Shown here one piece after another: positions 39,877-50,653 of a DNA stretch of 64,000 nucleotides. Position 1 is the first letter of the stretch. Each line of letters begins with the position of its first letter. The notes beneath the pieces are model-generated. The model saw nothing but the letters and a program-made list of their open reading frames with translations. It made no database searches and had not been told where the DNA came from. Source of the DNA: Scylla paramamosain (lineage: Eukaryota > Arthropoda > Malacostraca > Decapoda > Portunidae); the NCBI RefSeq assembly GCF_035594125.1, contig NC_087181.1:5843427-5907426 (forward strand), read 5' to 3'. The position numbers and the translations under genes were made by a program.

Positions 39877-40460
39877 TAGAGTGTTTAGATCATCTGTCAT
39901 ATCATTTACATATATTTGAAACATAATAGGTGCCAACACAGATCCTTGTGGTACCTGACTTGTCACTTTGCACCAACTTGAATTAGAGTCTCTGTTTATT
40001 GTTCTCATTTCCCTCCCTTGTAAATAATCATCCATCTATCACAATGTTGCTCCTTTTACTCCTCCTCCATTCTCTAACTTCCACATAAGGCTTTTGTGGG
40101 GAACTTTATCAATTCCTTTTTTGAGATCCAGGTATACCACATCATCCATGCCTCTCTTGCACTCCATTTATTACTCTCATATATAAGCTCAGTAGGATCT
40201 TTTTCTGAATCCAAATTGCTTTTCTGTAATTACCTTTTTATCTTCTAAATATTACGGCATTTATCTTTTAATTACTTTTTCACAAAGTTTGCTTACAATA
40301 CTTGTTGATGACATTGGTCTATAATTTCATGGATCTGTTTTATTTCCCCCTTTGTATATTGGCACTATGTTAGCTATTTTCCATTCCCTTCTTTCAGTGA
40401 GCTGTTAATTATATCCCATATGAGTTCCTCAATTTGTTCTCTCCATTCTTTTAATATCCA

Positions 40461-41744
40461 TCCATTTAAGAACATAAGAACATTAGAAATAAGGGAAGCT
40501 GCAAGAAGCGACCAGGCTTACACGTGGCAGTCCCTGTATGAAACACACCTACCTATTTCCATCTGCTATCCCCATCCATAAACTTGTCTAATCTTCTCTT
40601 AAAGCTCTCTAGTGTCCTAGCACTAACTACATGATTACTGAGTCCGTTCCACTCATCTACCACTCTATTTGAGAACCAATTTTTTCCTATCTCCTTCCTA
40701 AATCTAAATTTTTCAAGCTTGAACCCGTTATTTCTTGTTCTACCCTGGTTGCTGATCCTAAGAATTTTGCTTACATCTCCCTTGTTATAACCCTTATACC
40801 ACTTAAAGACTTCTATCAGCTCCCCTCTTAACCTCTCTAAAGAATGTAAATTTAACAGCTTCAACCTCACCTCGTAAGGGATACTCCTCATCCCCTGTAT
40901 CCTTTTAGTCATTCTCCTCTGTACTGATTCTAATAGACCTATATCTTTCCTGTAATGTGGGGACCAGAACTGCACCGCGTAGTCTAGATGAGGTCTGACC
41001 AGCGCCAAGTATAACTTTAATATTACTCCCGGCCTTCTACTTTTAACACTCCTAAAAATGAATCCTAGTACCCTATTTGCCTTGTTTCTGGCTTCTATGC
41101 ATTGTTTCCCTAGACGGAGTTCAGAGCTAACTATAACTCCTAAATCTTTCTCGTACCCTGTACCTACCAGAGTTTGGTTGTCTAATGTGTACCTATTGTG
41201 TGGGGATCCTCTACCTACGCTAAGCACTTTGCATTTATTGATATTAAATTGCATTTGCCATCTATCCGTCCATTCATTCATTCTATCTAGGTCTACCTGC
41301 AAGGCGATGGCATCCGATTCTGATCTAATTAATCTACCTATCTTTGTGTCATCCGCAAATTTACTAACATCACTACTAATTCCACTATCCAAGTCATTGA
41401 TATACATTAGAAATAACAATGGCCCTAATACTGATCCCTGTGGCACCCCACTAATTACATGACCCCACTCGGATTTCGAGCCGTTTATTACCACTCTCTG
41501 ACGCCTGTCACTAAGCCATGACCCTATCCAGCCTAACACCTTCCCATCTATCCCGTGTGCCCTAACCTTTCTCAGGAGCCTTTGATGGGGTACCTTGTCA
41601 AATGCTTTACTAAAGTCCAGATATAAGATATCATAACTATCACCATTATCTACTGCCTCGTACACCTTACTGTAAAAACTTAACAAGTTTGTCAGGCAAG
41701 ACTTCCCCTTCATGAAGCCATGCTGTGACTGATTTATCAAGTTA
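40461..41744 (-). mobile_element. LINE-B copy 2 (CR1/L2-like), inserted in LINE-C
   Basis: A 5'-truncated copy whose 3' end on the minus strand finishes with TGTTCTTATGTTCTTA, an 8-bp-type terminal repeat typical of CR1/L2 LINEs rather than poly(A). It holds one long intact RT ORF. The flanks are LINE-C sequence that would join in frame as GPDQV-NGWIL without it. Confidence 0.9.
40553..41740 (-). CDS. LINE-B reverse transcriptase, palm to C-terminus (395 codons, open)
   Basis: An uninterrupted frame starting INQSQHGFMKGKSCLTNLL. Residues 38-52 hold LYLDFSKAFDKVPHQ (first catalytic Asp region), 97-107 SGVPQGSVLGP, 128-131 FADD (catalytic pair), about 196-199 LGVI, and the C-terminus WNGLSN, then LESFKRRLDKFMDGD. 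The Met at 41740 is not the real start, because the RT fingers and the endonuclease are missing by 5' truncation. It is the best-preserved coding sequence among the mobile elements, suggesting a recent insertion. Confidence 0.88.
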   Translation of the reverse strand: MINQSQHGFMKGKSCLTNLLSFYSKVYEAVDNGDSYDILYLDFSKAFDKVPHQRLLRKVRAHGIDGKVLGWIGSWLSDRRQRVVINGSKSEWGHVISGVPQGSVLGPLLFLMYINDLDSGISSDVSKFADDTKIGRLIRSESDAIALQVDLDRMNEWTDRWQMQFNINKCKVLSVGRGSPHNRYTLDNQTLVGTGYEKDLGVIVSSELRLGKQCIEARNKANRVLGFIFRSVKSRRPGVILKLYLALVRPHLDYAVQFWSPHYRKDIGLLESVQRRMTKRIQGMRSIPYEVRLKLLNLHSLERLRGELIEVFKWYKGYNKGDVSKILRISNQGRTRNNGFKLEKFRFRKEIGKNWFSNRVVDEWNGLSNHVVSARTLESFKRRLDKFMDGDSRWK

Positions 41745-43570
41745 CTTGATCTGGTCCCATAGCTTTTCTAACATCCAGCTGACATCTAGTTCTTCCAGCA
41801 GTTTCTTGATTTCTTGTCACTTTACTTGTATCTCTTATGTTCCCTCATTCTGTGATGCCACTTTTGATGCCACAAAATCTTTTTTTTTTGTAAACACAGA
41901 TTGAAAACTCTAATTTATTAATATGCTCATCTTAGTGATTCCATAAGTTTTTTCTTCTCTTTTTAACTTGTTTATGCCATCCCTATGTTTTATTTTCCCA
42001 TTTACATATTTGTAAAAATATTTGGGTTCTTTCTTACATTTTCTCACTATGTCACTTGCAAAATTTCAGTCTACTTTCTGGGTTTTTTGTAAACACTAAG
42101 ACCAACTGTGATGGTTTTTCTTCTCTGCATCTTGTAGGTTCATTCATCCACTGTCTCATTGTATTCACCATCATGGTTTGCATAAGTTCTTTGCTCCATC
42201 ACCCAACATTTTCTTTCACTTCCATCTTTTCCCATTTAATTCCATAAGTGTTGAAGTCACTTACTAAGAGCACTTTGTTACTTTTCCTTATCATTTCGTC
42301 TATACTATTTCTTGTTTCTTGTTGCATAATTTTATATCTATTGGTCTCCTATGCATTAGTTTTTGGTGGTTTGTACATCACAATAACTTTTCTTTTTTTC
42401 ACTTCCTTTGATCTTAATCACAACACTCAAAGTTTCTGCCATTCAATCACCATATTCCACTTCCTTAACAACAATATTCTCTTTTATCAGTATCATCACT
42501 CTTCTTCCTCCACTTCCTTTTCTGTCTCTCCTTTATGGTCTACATCCTTTCTTTGCAAATCTCAACTTTATTTTCTCTTTTAGCTTGGTTTCTGTTAAAC
42601 GTACCACGTCTGGTTTATTGTTCTTTAGATAGTCTTTAAGTTTCATCTATATTTGTATACATAATTCTTAAACTTCTGCTTGGTGATCTTCCATGGCATA
42701 TTTGTGCCACCATTTCCTCACTTTGTATACAACTTTCCAAATTAATATCCTTGCTTTTTCCTGTGTTCTCTCCTAATTTTTTTTTGACTGGGTCTCTACT
42801 CTCAACTCTTTCAGTTTACTTCTCTCTTCTTCATTCACGTCTGTTTTTATCCATATTTCCTTCATTCCTTCTGCTTTTGCCAATTTGCCTGTTCGTTGTG
42901 ACATGTTCTGCTGTTTGTGACATGAATCTTATTTTCATTGGTCTTGTTGCATTTTCATCATTTCCAATTCTGTAAACCTTTTCAGTTTGTTTGACTATCC
43001 CCTCTCCTTCCTCTGCCACTTCTATAATTTCCTTAACCCATTTCACTTCTTTCTCTCTAGCTATTTTCATAGATAGGTTCTTCTACTTGACCCTAAATAT
43101 CACCACACACATCTTTCTCAGTACCATGTCTCTCACAAGATTACTTTTTTTCTTTATTATTTTAATTGCTTGTTTTTCATGTCCTTATTGTGTTTCTGTT
43201 GCTGTTGCCTTATTATTTCCTTCATGTCCACCTTTTGCCCTTGCTCTCTGTCTTCTTTCCAACTTCTGATTTCCTCTGTCACTGACTTTTTCATTTCTTC
43301 AACTGTAACCTCTCTTGTACAGGTTTCTCTAACTCAGTGTTCTCTTCCATAAGTTTCTTGATATCTTCACAGTATTTTTTGTCCACTGTTTTTGTCACTT
43401 CTCTCAGTTCTTTGTTTTCTTTTCCAGTTTCCATCTCCCTATTCTTCATCTCTATTATATCACTGGATATCTTTTTTACATTGGTTGTAAGTTTCACACA
43501 CAATCTTATTGATGTGTTTCTCTGGTTATAAATAATTATCAGATACAGTTACTTCCAAGTCCTTTTCCAG

Positions 43571-45975
43571 TGTTGTTTTCTTAATTTTTTTTCATATTTC
43601 ATAGTTGCCTAATCTATTTTTTCTCTTCCCATATTCCATCACACTACATTTTCTGATGTTGAATTTCATTTCCCATCTATTACTCCATTCCCATATTCTG
43701 TTAAAATCCTGCTGCAATGCTTAGCAATCTGTTTCCTTCCCACCTTCTTAAGTAACTTGGCATCATCAGCAAACAAACTTACATAACTTCACTCATTCCA
43801 TCATGTCTTTAATATATACTGCAAACATTACTGGGGCCAGTACTGGCCCTTGTGGAAATCCAGTGATCACTTTCCCCCAAGAGGACTTTCTATTTATAAT
43901 TACCATTCTCATTTCTCTGTCCTTCAAAAAATCCTCCATCCACTTCAAAATCACTCGTGTTTTTTATCTTTCATAGCATTCTCTTATGTGGTACCTTATC
44001 AAATGCTTTCTGTAGGTCCAGATAAATTCCATCTACCCAGCCATCTCACTTCTGTACTATATCACCCTTGAGTTGAAACATATATTTGTCGTGCAAGATC
44101 TTCTTTCTCAAAAATCAAATTGCATATCAGTCTGTCTGTTCTTGTCTTCTAGATATGATATTGACCTATCTTTAATTATTCTTTAAAACATCTTTGCAAC
44201 CACACTTGTTTGGGACACTGGTCTATAATTTAACGATTCTTTTTGACATTCCCCTTTATAAATTCTAACAATGTCAGCTCTTTTCCTGTCTGTGAAGACT
44301 TTACCCTCAGCTGATGAGCTTATTATGATTCTGTGTATCCTCTCAGCCAGTTGTTTGCTACATTTCTTCAGGATCCAACTTGACACACCATCTGGCCCAG
44401 AGGCTTTTCTCACATCAAGACCCTCCATTATTTTTATCACTTCTTGGACTGTAACTTGTATTTCTACCAGGGAGTCTACATGTTCTTCCACCCATTCATG
44501 TACTTTAAATTAACTCTCTCTTGTAAACACTGAAAAGAATTGTTTATAACTTCTACCATTACTGCCTCATCTTCATAATTCTTGTCCTCCATCCTAAATT
44601 TACTAATACCTTCCCTGTTTTTCAACTTGCCATTAATATATCTAGTTAATATATCTGTAGAAAACCTTGGTTGGTCTTTTTAACTATCCATTGCTTTTTT
44701 TCAAAACTCCTTTGCTCTTTTGTCATATTCCTATATATTCATTTCTTGCCTGTTTGTATTTAGCTCATAGGTCTTATCATTTCCTTCTCCACTTATTCCA
44801 TGCTACATCCCTTTTATCTTTTGTTATTTCACATTTTCTATTAAACCAAACTTTATTAGTGATCTCTCTCTCTTCCCCAATTTGAGAACATATCTCTTGA
44901 CTCACTCATTATAAATCTTAAGTAAAGACATCCATTTCTCCTCTACTCCCTGCACTTCATTAAAATTACTCCAGTCAGCTTCAAAATACTTCCTCATTAG
45001 TGTAAAATTGCTTTATTGTAAATGTGTCTCTCAATTTTGTGCTCTTTTCTTTTCCCCACTTATGTTCTTTCATTTAAAAGCAACTCATCAACTACATGAT
45101 CATGTTTTCCTATTGGGCTTTTACATTTCATGCTTTCTAATATTTCCAGCTCATTAGTAAACACAAAGTCCAGCCTTGATGGTTCATCAGTCCCTTGAAA
45201 CCTTGCGTTTTCTTTGATTCACTGTGTCAGTGTGTTGTCCATTGCCATCTGTAGTAACATATTTCCCTAAGATCTTTCACCTTCGTCCATTGTCCACTCC
45301 TCCCAACACACCTCTTTACAATTAATATCTCCCATCATTGTTAAGTTGTCACTTTTGCTAATGAGTTCTTCCATTCCCTTACTTGTGTTCTTCATCATAA
45401 ACTCATAATCTTCATTGCTCCAGGATCTTGTATAAGGTGGAACATACATCACAATGAAATCTCTCCACCTTTTCCCTTCATGTTTCATCCCCACTTCTAT
45501 AATTTTGGCAGTTCCTTTCCCATAGTTGACTTCTTCAACTCACAAGTCTTTCTTTACTAAAATCATCACTCCTCCTCCTTGTTTTTTTGTTTCCTGTCCT
45601 TCCTCCATACATTATATTTACCACTGCTGATATCCAGAGACACTAATTTATCACTTAACTTAGTTTCAACAATTCCCTTTACATCCATAAGATAGTCATT
45701 TAACTCCATTTAACATTAGTGTATGACACATTCAGTTCATTCCCTCCTCTCCCTCCATTACCTCCATCTTCCTTGGGTTCTAGTCCATGACCTTCCAACA
45801 GAACCTCTTTTTTTCTGCTTCTGTGCTATTCTCATTTTTTTCCTTGGCTTTTCCCACATATAGTTCATTATTGCTATTTCTTCCTCATTTAAATCTTTCC
45901 TAATTCATATATTATTTGTCTCCTCTTAGTAGATTTCTAGGCTCCAGCCACCACTTCTGCATTCCTCCTTCAGTG
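43571..45975 (-). mobile_element. LINE-C copy 3: RT, endonuclease, start of ORF1
   Basis: The RT region includes the frame 44491-44183 with a GLDVRKASGPDGVSSWILKK stretch and LNYRPVSQTSVVAKMF, and a degraded FADDAK box near 43770. The endonuclease frame 45494-45267 reads DFIVMYVPPYTRSWSNEDYE and NLTMMGDINCKEVCWEEW. Here the GPDGV-SSWILK segment is uninterrupted, unlike the copies at 41745 and 59400. The copy is 5'-truncated near 45975 inside ORF1. Confidence 0.8.
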
Positions 45976-46972
45976 TGCACTGGTTATTCGATATATGTGA
46001 GTTCAAAATATGCATATTTGCTCGTATGTGACTAACCTCAATGTGGCAAGTATTCGTTTTACGTGAGAAAATTTGCTATTATGTGAGTGGCGGCACTGCT
46101 GTAACTGGTTGGTGAGGTATGGTGGCCGACTTGCACTAGAGGGCGGCGGGTGCAAATGTTTTCCCGCACTTTCCTCGCCAATACTTAACCTTTTCCTCCC
46201 TCTGATCCTAAAGTTAATCCTCTGGTAGCTAACTATCAGCTTAAATTGTAGACTTTGGGTGCGTCTTCCCGGAAGCAATCAGCAGCTCCGGGTAGTCAGA
46301 CTTGGAGTTCTACCCTGAATGGGATACATATAATTTCGAGTTCCCTCCAGTAAGACTCAAAATACATATGAATATACAGTACATGATATAATAGAAAACG
46401 TCACGTGTACATGGTGGTGACGGCCCTATCTCCAATGGCAAAGTGACCTGTAACTCACCTCTTTCTCTGCATGAATCACCTCACCATCTGTCCTCGCTCC
46501 TGGTGTCCTCACCCTTGCCCGCCTGCCACCATTTGTTCCCTGCCTGGCCGGTTAAATAAACACTGTCTTTTTAGTTTCCATGTTTTGTCCATTACCCATG
46601 TAATGGACACCTATTGCAAGTTCGTGCCACCCTCCCGGATCACTTACCGACCCTCGAAAGAGTTCTTGAAGGAGCACGAACCACTTACAAAACTTTCAGG
46701 CGACTCAAGTAGGAGCGCAGATCCACTCGCTGCCACTATGGGTGCCTCACTGCCCACCGCCGCCGGCTTTGTCTCCTGCCTGCTGTGTCCCCTTGCTGCC
46801 CCTCATGCCGCTTCCAATCAAGATCCAGCTCTTCATCATGTGACTTCCATGGCCAATCAGCAGCTGGGGGGCCCATCATGCAATCAGGGATGATGGAAAA
46901 CTTGCTCCCACATGTTGAAACAGCAGGCAGGAGGTGATAATGGCTGCCGTCGCTACAATAACATAATAAATA
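45976..46972. other. 1 kb GC-richer unidentified sequence
   Basis: Base composition differs from its surroundings (GC-rich near 46450-46900). A 141-codon plus-strand frame at 46471-46893 has no motif I recognise and is rich in Pro, Ser and Cys. An AATAAA at about 46555 and mixed CpG-rich text could suit an LTR or a promoter, but neither is demonstrable. Confidence 0.35.
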
Positions 46973-47199
<227 letters not shown>

Positions 47200-47930
47200 A
47201 TGTTTAGAATAGCTGCCAATTGAAAAACAGGAAGAATTGTATTTCAAGGAAAATGAGATGTGTTAGAAGGGCAACTTGTGTGTATGTGGCTAAAACAGCA
47301 AAAGCAATATGAATAAACCACTCTTCACCAGGAACATCTCCCCGCTGCCTGGAGCATTCCCGCAGCATGGAATGTCACCATGCCTATAAATCTTTTTCTT
47401 CATGTTCTGACCGTAGATATTGCCTTAGCTTACACAGAAAATATAAGTTTATTTTCATTACCTCTATTACCAAAATATCATGCAGGAAAAAGCAGACATG
47501 TAATATCTTCTCATATTGAAAACTATTTTACCCTGCATGTGGAGAGTTTCAAGTTTAAGGGTTGAACATGTGTATACTGTTTGCCACAACCACTTCTTCC
47601 TTCAAATAATTAAGATTTCAGTAGTTCGATACAGGAAAATCTATTTCTTGATGTCGCTCAAACATCCACTCATCTTTATTTTCTTCCCATGTCTCCTTGT
47701 CTGTCTCTCTCCCTCCTGCATCTGTGGTACCAAGTAATTTTTTTTTTATTCTTTCTATATTGTTTACTAATTTGTACATTGTTATCAGGTCTCCTCTTTC
47801 TCTTCTCTCTTGTAGTGTTGGTAATCTTTCTTCATAGTTTAAGTCTTTCAATTCTGCTACCATCTTTGTTGCTATCCTCTGTATTCTTCCCATTTTACAT
47901 ATATCTTTTTTTTATGTGCAGCCCAAAGTA

Positions 47931-49324
47931 CACTGCTGGTCAGAGCAGAAGGCACAAGACTTGCGAGATCCTAAGAAGGAGGTTAATGGCATAGAAAAAA
48001 AGTTTCAGTGGTGGTACTCACCTAAACTAGTAATTGATAGGGTATCCTCCTGCCTTTTTGATCTTTTGGAGGTTTTTGAGGAGTGAATCAGCTAGGTGTT
48101 GGAGATACTGAGGGTTAATATTGTCCCATATGTCCTGAATAGCAGCTTGTGGGAGTAGGAGGGAGGATGTATCTCTGTCCTTGAGTTTAACTTTAATGTT
48201 CACCCACAAATTTTCTATGGGGTTAGGGTCTGGTGAATTTGTGAGCCAAGATTTCAGAAGGCTAACATTGCAGAAACAATTGCAGTTAATAATTAACTTA
48301 GCAGTATAGCATGGTGCACCATATTGCATATAGGAATCAGCATTTCACTTTTCCATACAGTCATCTAATTCATCCGCAATTAATTCATAGTTATTTTGGT
48401 TCATCCAAACCTTTTTATGCACAAACACTAATTTCCCAAGACCATAATAAGAAAACAACCCCACATCATCATAAAGTCTGGGTGTTCTACAATGTTTTGT
48501 GTAGCAGGAGGTGTAAGCGTTACTACCAGGTCTGTGGTACACATGGTTTCTCTGGTTATCTGTAACCTGAAAGCATGCATCATCTGACCAAAGTACCCTA
48601 TGCCATTTGTTTAAGTTCCATTCCTTGTGTTGAGACACAAAAGCAAGCCTTTTCAGATGGTGAGCACGTGCAACCCAAGGTTTTGGCACTGGACGGCAAC
48701 TACGATATCCCAAATCATGTTTCACATATCTGCGCACAGATGTCTCACTTATCCCAGTTAGCAAAGCAGGGTTCCTGGCCTTAGGTTCCCCACTGGTTAT
48801 GCAAGGGTAGACCTCAAACTGCCTACGAATAATGTTCAGAGTCCTGTGGCCCACACTGTGCTTATACCCTGCTTGCTTGTGAGTTGGTGAGGAAGCATCC
48901 CCTCCTCCCTCCCAATAAGTTTTGGTCCAATGTAGAACGTTTCTGAGGGCTAAACCAGTATTCATGACTATTTCCTTATTTGATTTATTCTCCCTTACTA
49001 AGTCACATATGACTGAAATTTGGGCTTTAGTAAGAAGTGTTCTAGGCCCCACAATAGGTGATAACAGCGCAGGATGGTATGCCTGCGTAACCACAAAAAC
49101 AGTCCATGAGGGACAAGAAAAATTCAAACAATAGACAACACAAGACACAGTTGATCACAAACTAAGGAAATATATCATCTACTTTGGCTACTAGACCTGC
49201 AGAGTTGCCAGATGTCGACATTCACCAAATCCTGCTTTAATATTTAAAGTTATAGCTTGTAATTTAAATTTGGTCAGAGCAGAAAGCACAGTTTCTCTTG
49301 TGCCTTCTGCTCTGACCAGCAGTG
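47931..49324 (-). mobile_element. Tc1-like DNA transposon, 1394 bp, with TIRs and TA duplication
   Basis: Terminal inverted repeats begin CACTGCTGGTCAGAGCAGAA on both ends and extend about 29 bp. TA flanks at 47929-47930 and 49325-49326 are the target duplication. The LINE-C copy at about 58260-58300 shows the same locus without the element (AACCCAAACTACTAATGCATA). The right end carries a further inverted copy of the TIR, forming a hairpin at 49271-49318. Confidence 0.92.
48027..49148 (-). pseudogene. Tc1-like transposase with one stop and a lost catalytic Asp
   Basis: The first frame (49148-48345, 267 aa) has the helix-turn-helix region (residues about 38-80) and the first catalytic Asp in WHRVLWSDDACFQ (residue about 189). 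A single TGA follows CMEK. The same frame then resumes with MQYGAPCYTAK, where the second catalytic Asp of QDxAPCHTA is Tyr, and reaches SPDPNPIENLW with the Glu. There are 35 residues between the second catalytic position and the Glu, a DD35E-type spacing. It cannot be active. Confidence 0.9.
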
Positions 49325-49665
49325 TACTGGTGTGTATTCCAATTTAGGACATATGCTTGTTATAATTTTTTTCGTCATTTCTTTATCTAAATAGTTAAAC
49401 ACCATCCAAATGTTTGTCAAAGAGAAACTGGATAAATACAGTTATGGAACCAGGACAAAATGAGCTTTGGCACATGCTCTGTGCAATACAACTAGGTAAA
49501 TACACACACACACACACACACACTAATTTTGGAAAACCCAACCTCTCTTGTTGGAGGTGATAGTATATTTACATAAAGTCCTCAGGAATAAAAATGAAAA
49601 TAAGAAGACTGGGCATGTGCCACTGGTGATGTAGGAGATAGTCATTGTTCACTTATTGTTCACAG

Positions 49666-49863
49666 TGTCGTGGACCCTCTATGGAGCCAACAATCTACTC
49701 TGAGGACGTAATACTGACAGAACACATTACTCCTCGTTTCAACCGCATTAGTCGTGGAGATGTAATCATTGCTCGCTCTCCTACCAACCCCCATCACCAC
49801 ATCTGCAAGCGTGTTACTGGTCTGGAAGGGGACAGAGTCAAGGATGGATTTAAGACACATTAT
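49666..49863 (+). CDS. IMMP1L: IMMP1L-like mitochondrial inner-membrane peptidase subunit 1, catalytic exon
   Basis: A 66-codon phase-0 exon bounded by TTCACAG and GTAAGT. It opens with CRGPSMEPT, the S26 box with the nucleophilic Ser (residue 46 of the joined protein). It continues to RGDVIIARSP and HHICKRVTGLEGD, with the catalytic general-base Lys (residue 89). Box spacing and the ICKR(V)xGLEGD text fit IMMP1L rather than IMMP2L. The later exon with the VWLEGDN-type box was not found in the remaining 14 kb, so the gene continues beyond the window or the exon was missed. It lies only 142 bp after a LINE-C tail. Confidence 0.92.
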
Positions 49864-50052
49864 GTAAGTTTTTTTCTTTAGTTTTATTTACCTATTTGTA
49901 ATATATTAGATTTGAGCTATACTATGTGACCTTGTTTTCAGTGTATGTACCATATTTTGCAATGTATAACATGCACTTTTTTCATTTGAAAGAAATGTCA
50001 TTTAGTTATCCCTGCACATTATATGCTAAATGTACAAATTTTTATTTATGTA
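49864..50052 (+). other. IMMP1L: Start of the next IMMP1L intron
   Basis: Begins GTAAGTTTTTT. A string near 49948-49980 (ACCATATTTTGCAATGTATA) resembles the end of a DNA transposon and recurs in similar form near 6518, but no full element is delimited. Confidence 0.5.
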
Positions 50053-50506
50053 CAGTAAAATCCCTCTCATCCGGCATTCGAGTATCCAGCAGCTTCAAGT
50101 ATCCAGCACATTTTTCCCCGAGCCTTAAAATCAATAAAAAATCAACGTGTACTCATAAAATCGATTAAAATTCCCGCACGAGGCATACTTTGTCCCCTCG
50201 CCACCAGAGCGCACTGCTTCGCGCCACCCGTGGCCCACTGCACTGTGTTTACTCAGTGACTCAGTCCCGCGTGTGCACCGTTTATCGCCTGACACCTTCA
50301 TCATGCCTAAAGTTGTAGAAAAGAGGAAGCGTGTTGTGCTTACACTTAAGCAGCTGATCAGATCAGCTGATCTTTGTTATGGTAAGATGCGTGAGTGTAG
50401 GGTGGTGATTGAGGACATAATTTCACTTCTATTCAATTATCTGGCAATATTCAAGTATCCAGCATGTCGGCGGTCCCGTTGATGCCGGATAAGAGGGATT
50501 TTACTG
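50053..50506 (+). mobile_element. Tigger/pogo-type element, internally deleted (454 bp)
   Basis: The TIRs start CAGTAAAATCCCTCTCATCC on the left and are matched by the complement on the right (GGATAAGAGGGATTTTACTG). TA duplications lie at 50051-50052 and 50507-50508. The plus-strand interior starts MPKVVEKRKRVVLTLKQLI at 50303, the N-terminus of a pogo/Tigger transposase (CENP-B-N domain), then breaks off. GTATCCAGCA-type subterminal repeats occur at both ends. Most of the transposase has been deleted. Confidence 0.9.
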
Positions 50507-50653
50507 TATTTTTTTTATCTTGTCCAATAGTGACTATAAACTTACCTTTTTATTATTTATGATCCTTCATAGTCTATGGCTGTGCTCATGATGTGTTGCC
50601 ATAGAATACAAAGTGAACAAATTACCAGTATAAAAATTAAAACTAAGTCAGTT

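Larger units (their letters stand above)
38641..43570 (-). mobile_element. LINE-C copy 2, near complete, with two insertions
   Basis: Minus-strand order from high to low coordinates: ORF1 (43503-43291 coiled coil; 43070-42831 with TRPMKIRFMSQTAEHV), endonuclease (about 42700-42060, degraded), RT fingers ending at GPDQV (41745), then after a LINE-B insertion the RT from NGWILK (40460) to the palm and C-terminal region (38925-38710). A second insertion at 38963-39876 splits the sequence beside the FADDAK box. Heavily mutated. Confidence 0.78.
47563..49523 (+). mobile_element. LINE-C copy 4 with inverted 5' segment (twin-priming structure)
   Basis: 47563-49412 is LINE-C in minus orientation (frame 47893-47618: GRIQRIATKMVAELKDLNYE, then LPTLQERRERGDLITMYKLV). 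From 49413 the next LINE-C bases follow in plus orientation (TCAAAGAGAAACTGGATAAA), ending in a (CA)n tail at 49502-49523. The inverted piece stops at the same LINE-C position (ACATGTT) where the plus piece begins. A Tc1-like element (47931-49324) sits inside the inverted piece. Confidence 0.75.

Noticed and set aside
38220..40460. Second twin-priming event, because plus-strand ORF1 adjoins minus-strand LINE-C
   Set aside because: The inverted piece is on the wrong side for twin priming of a minus-oriented copy; two separate fragments are more likely.
46471..46893. 141-codon plus-strand ORF as a host gene
   Set aside because: No motif, no splice context that I can defend, and composition is explained by the GC-rich stretch.
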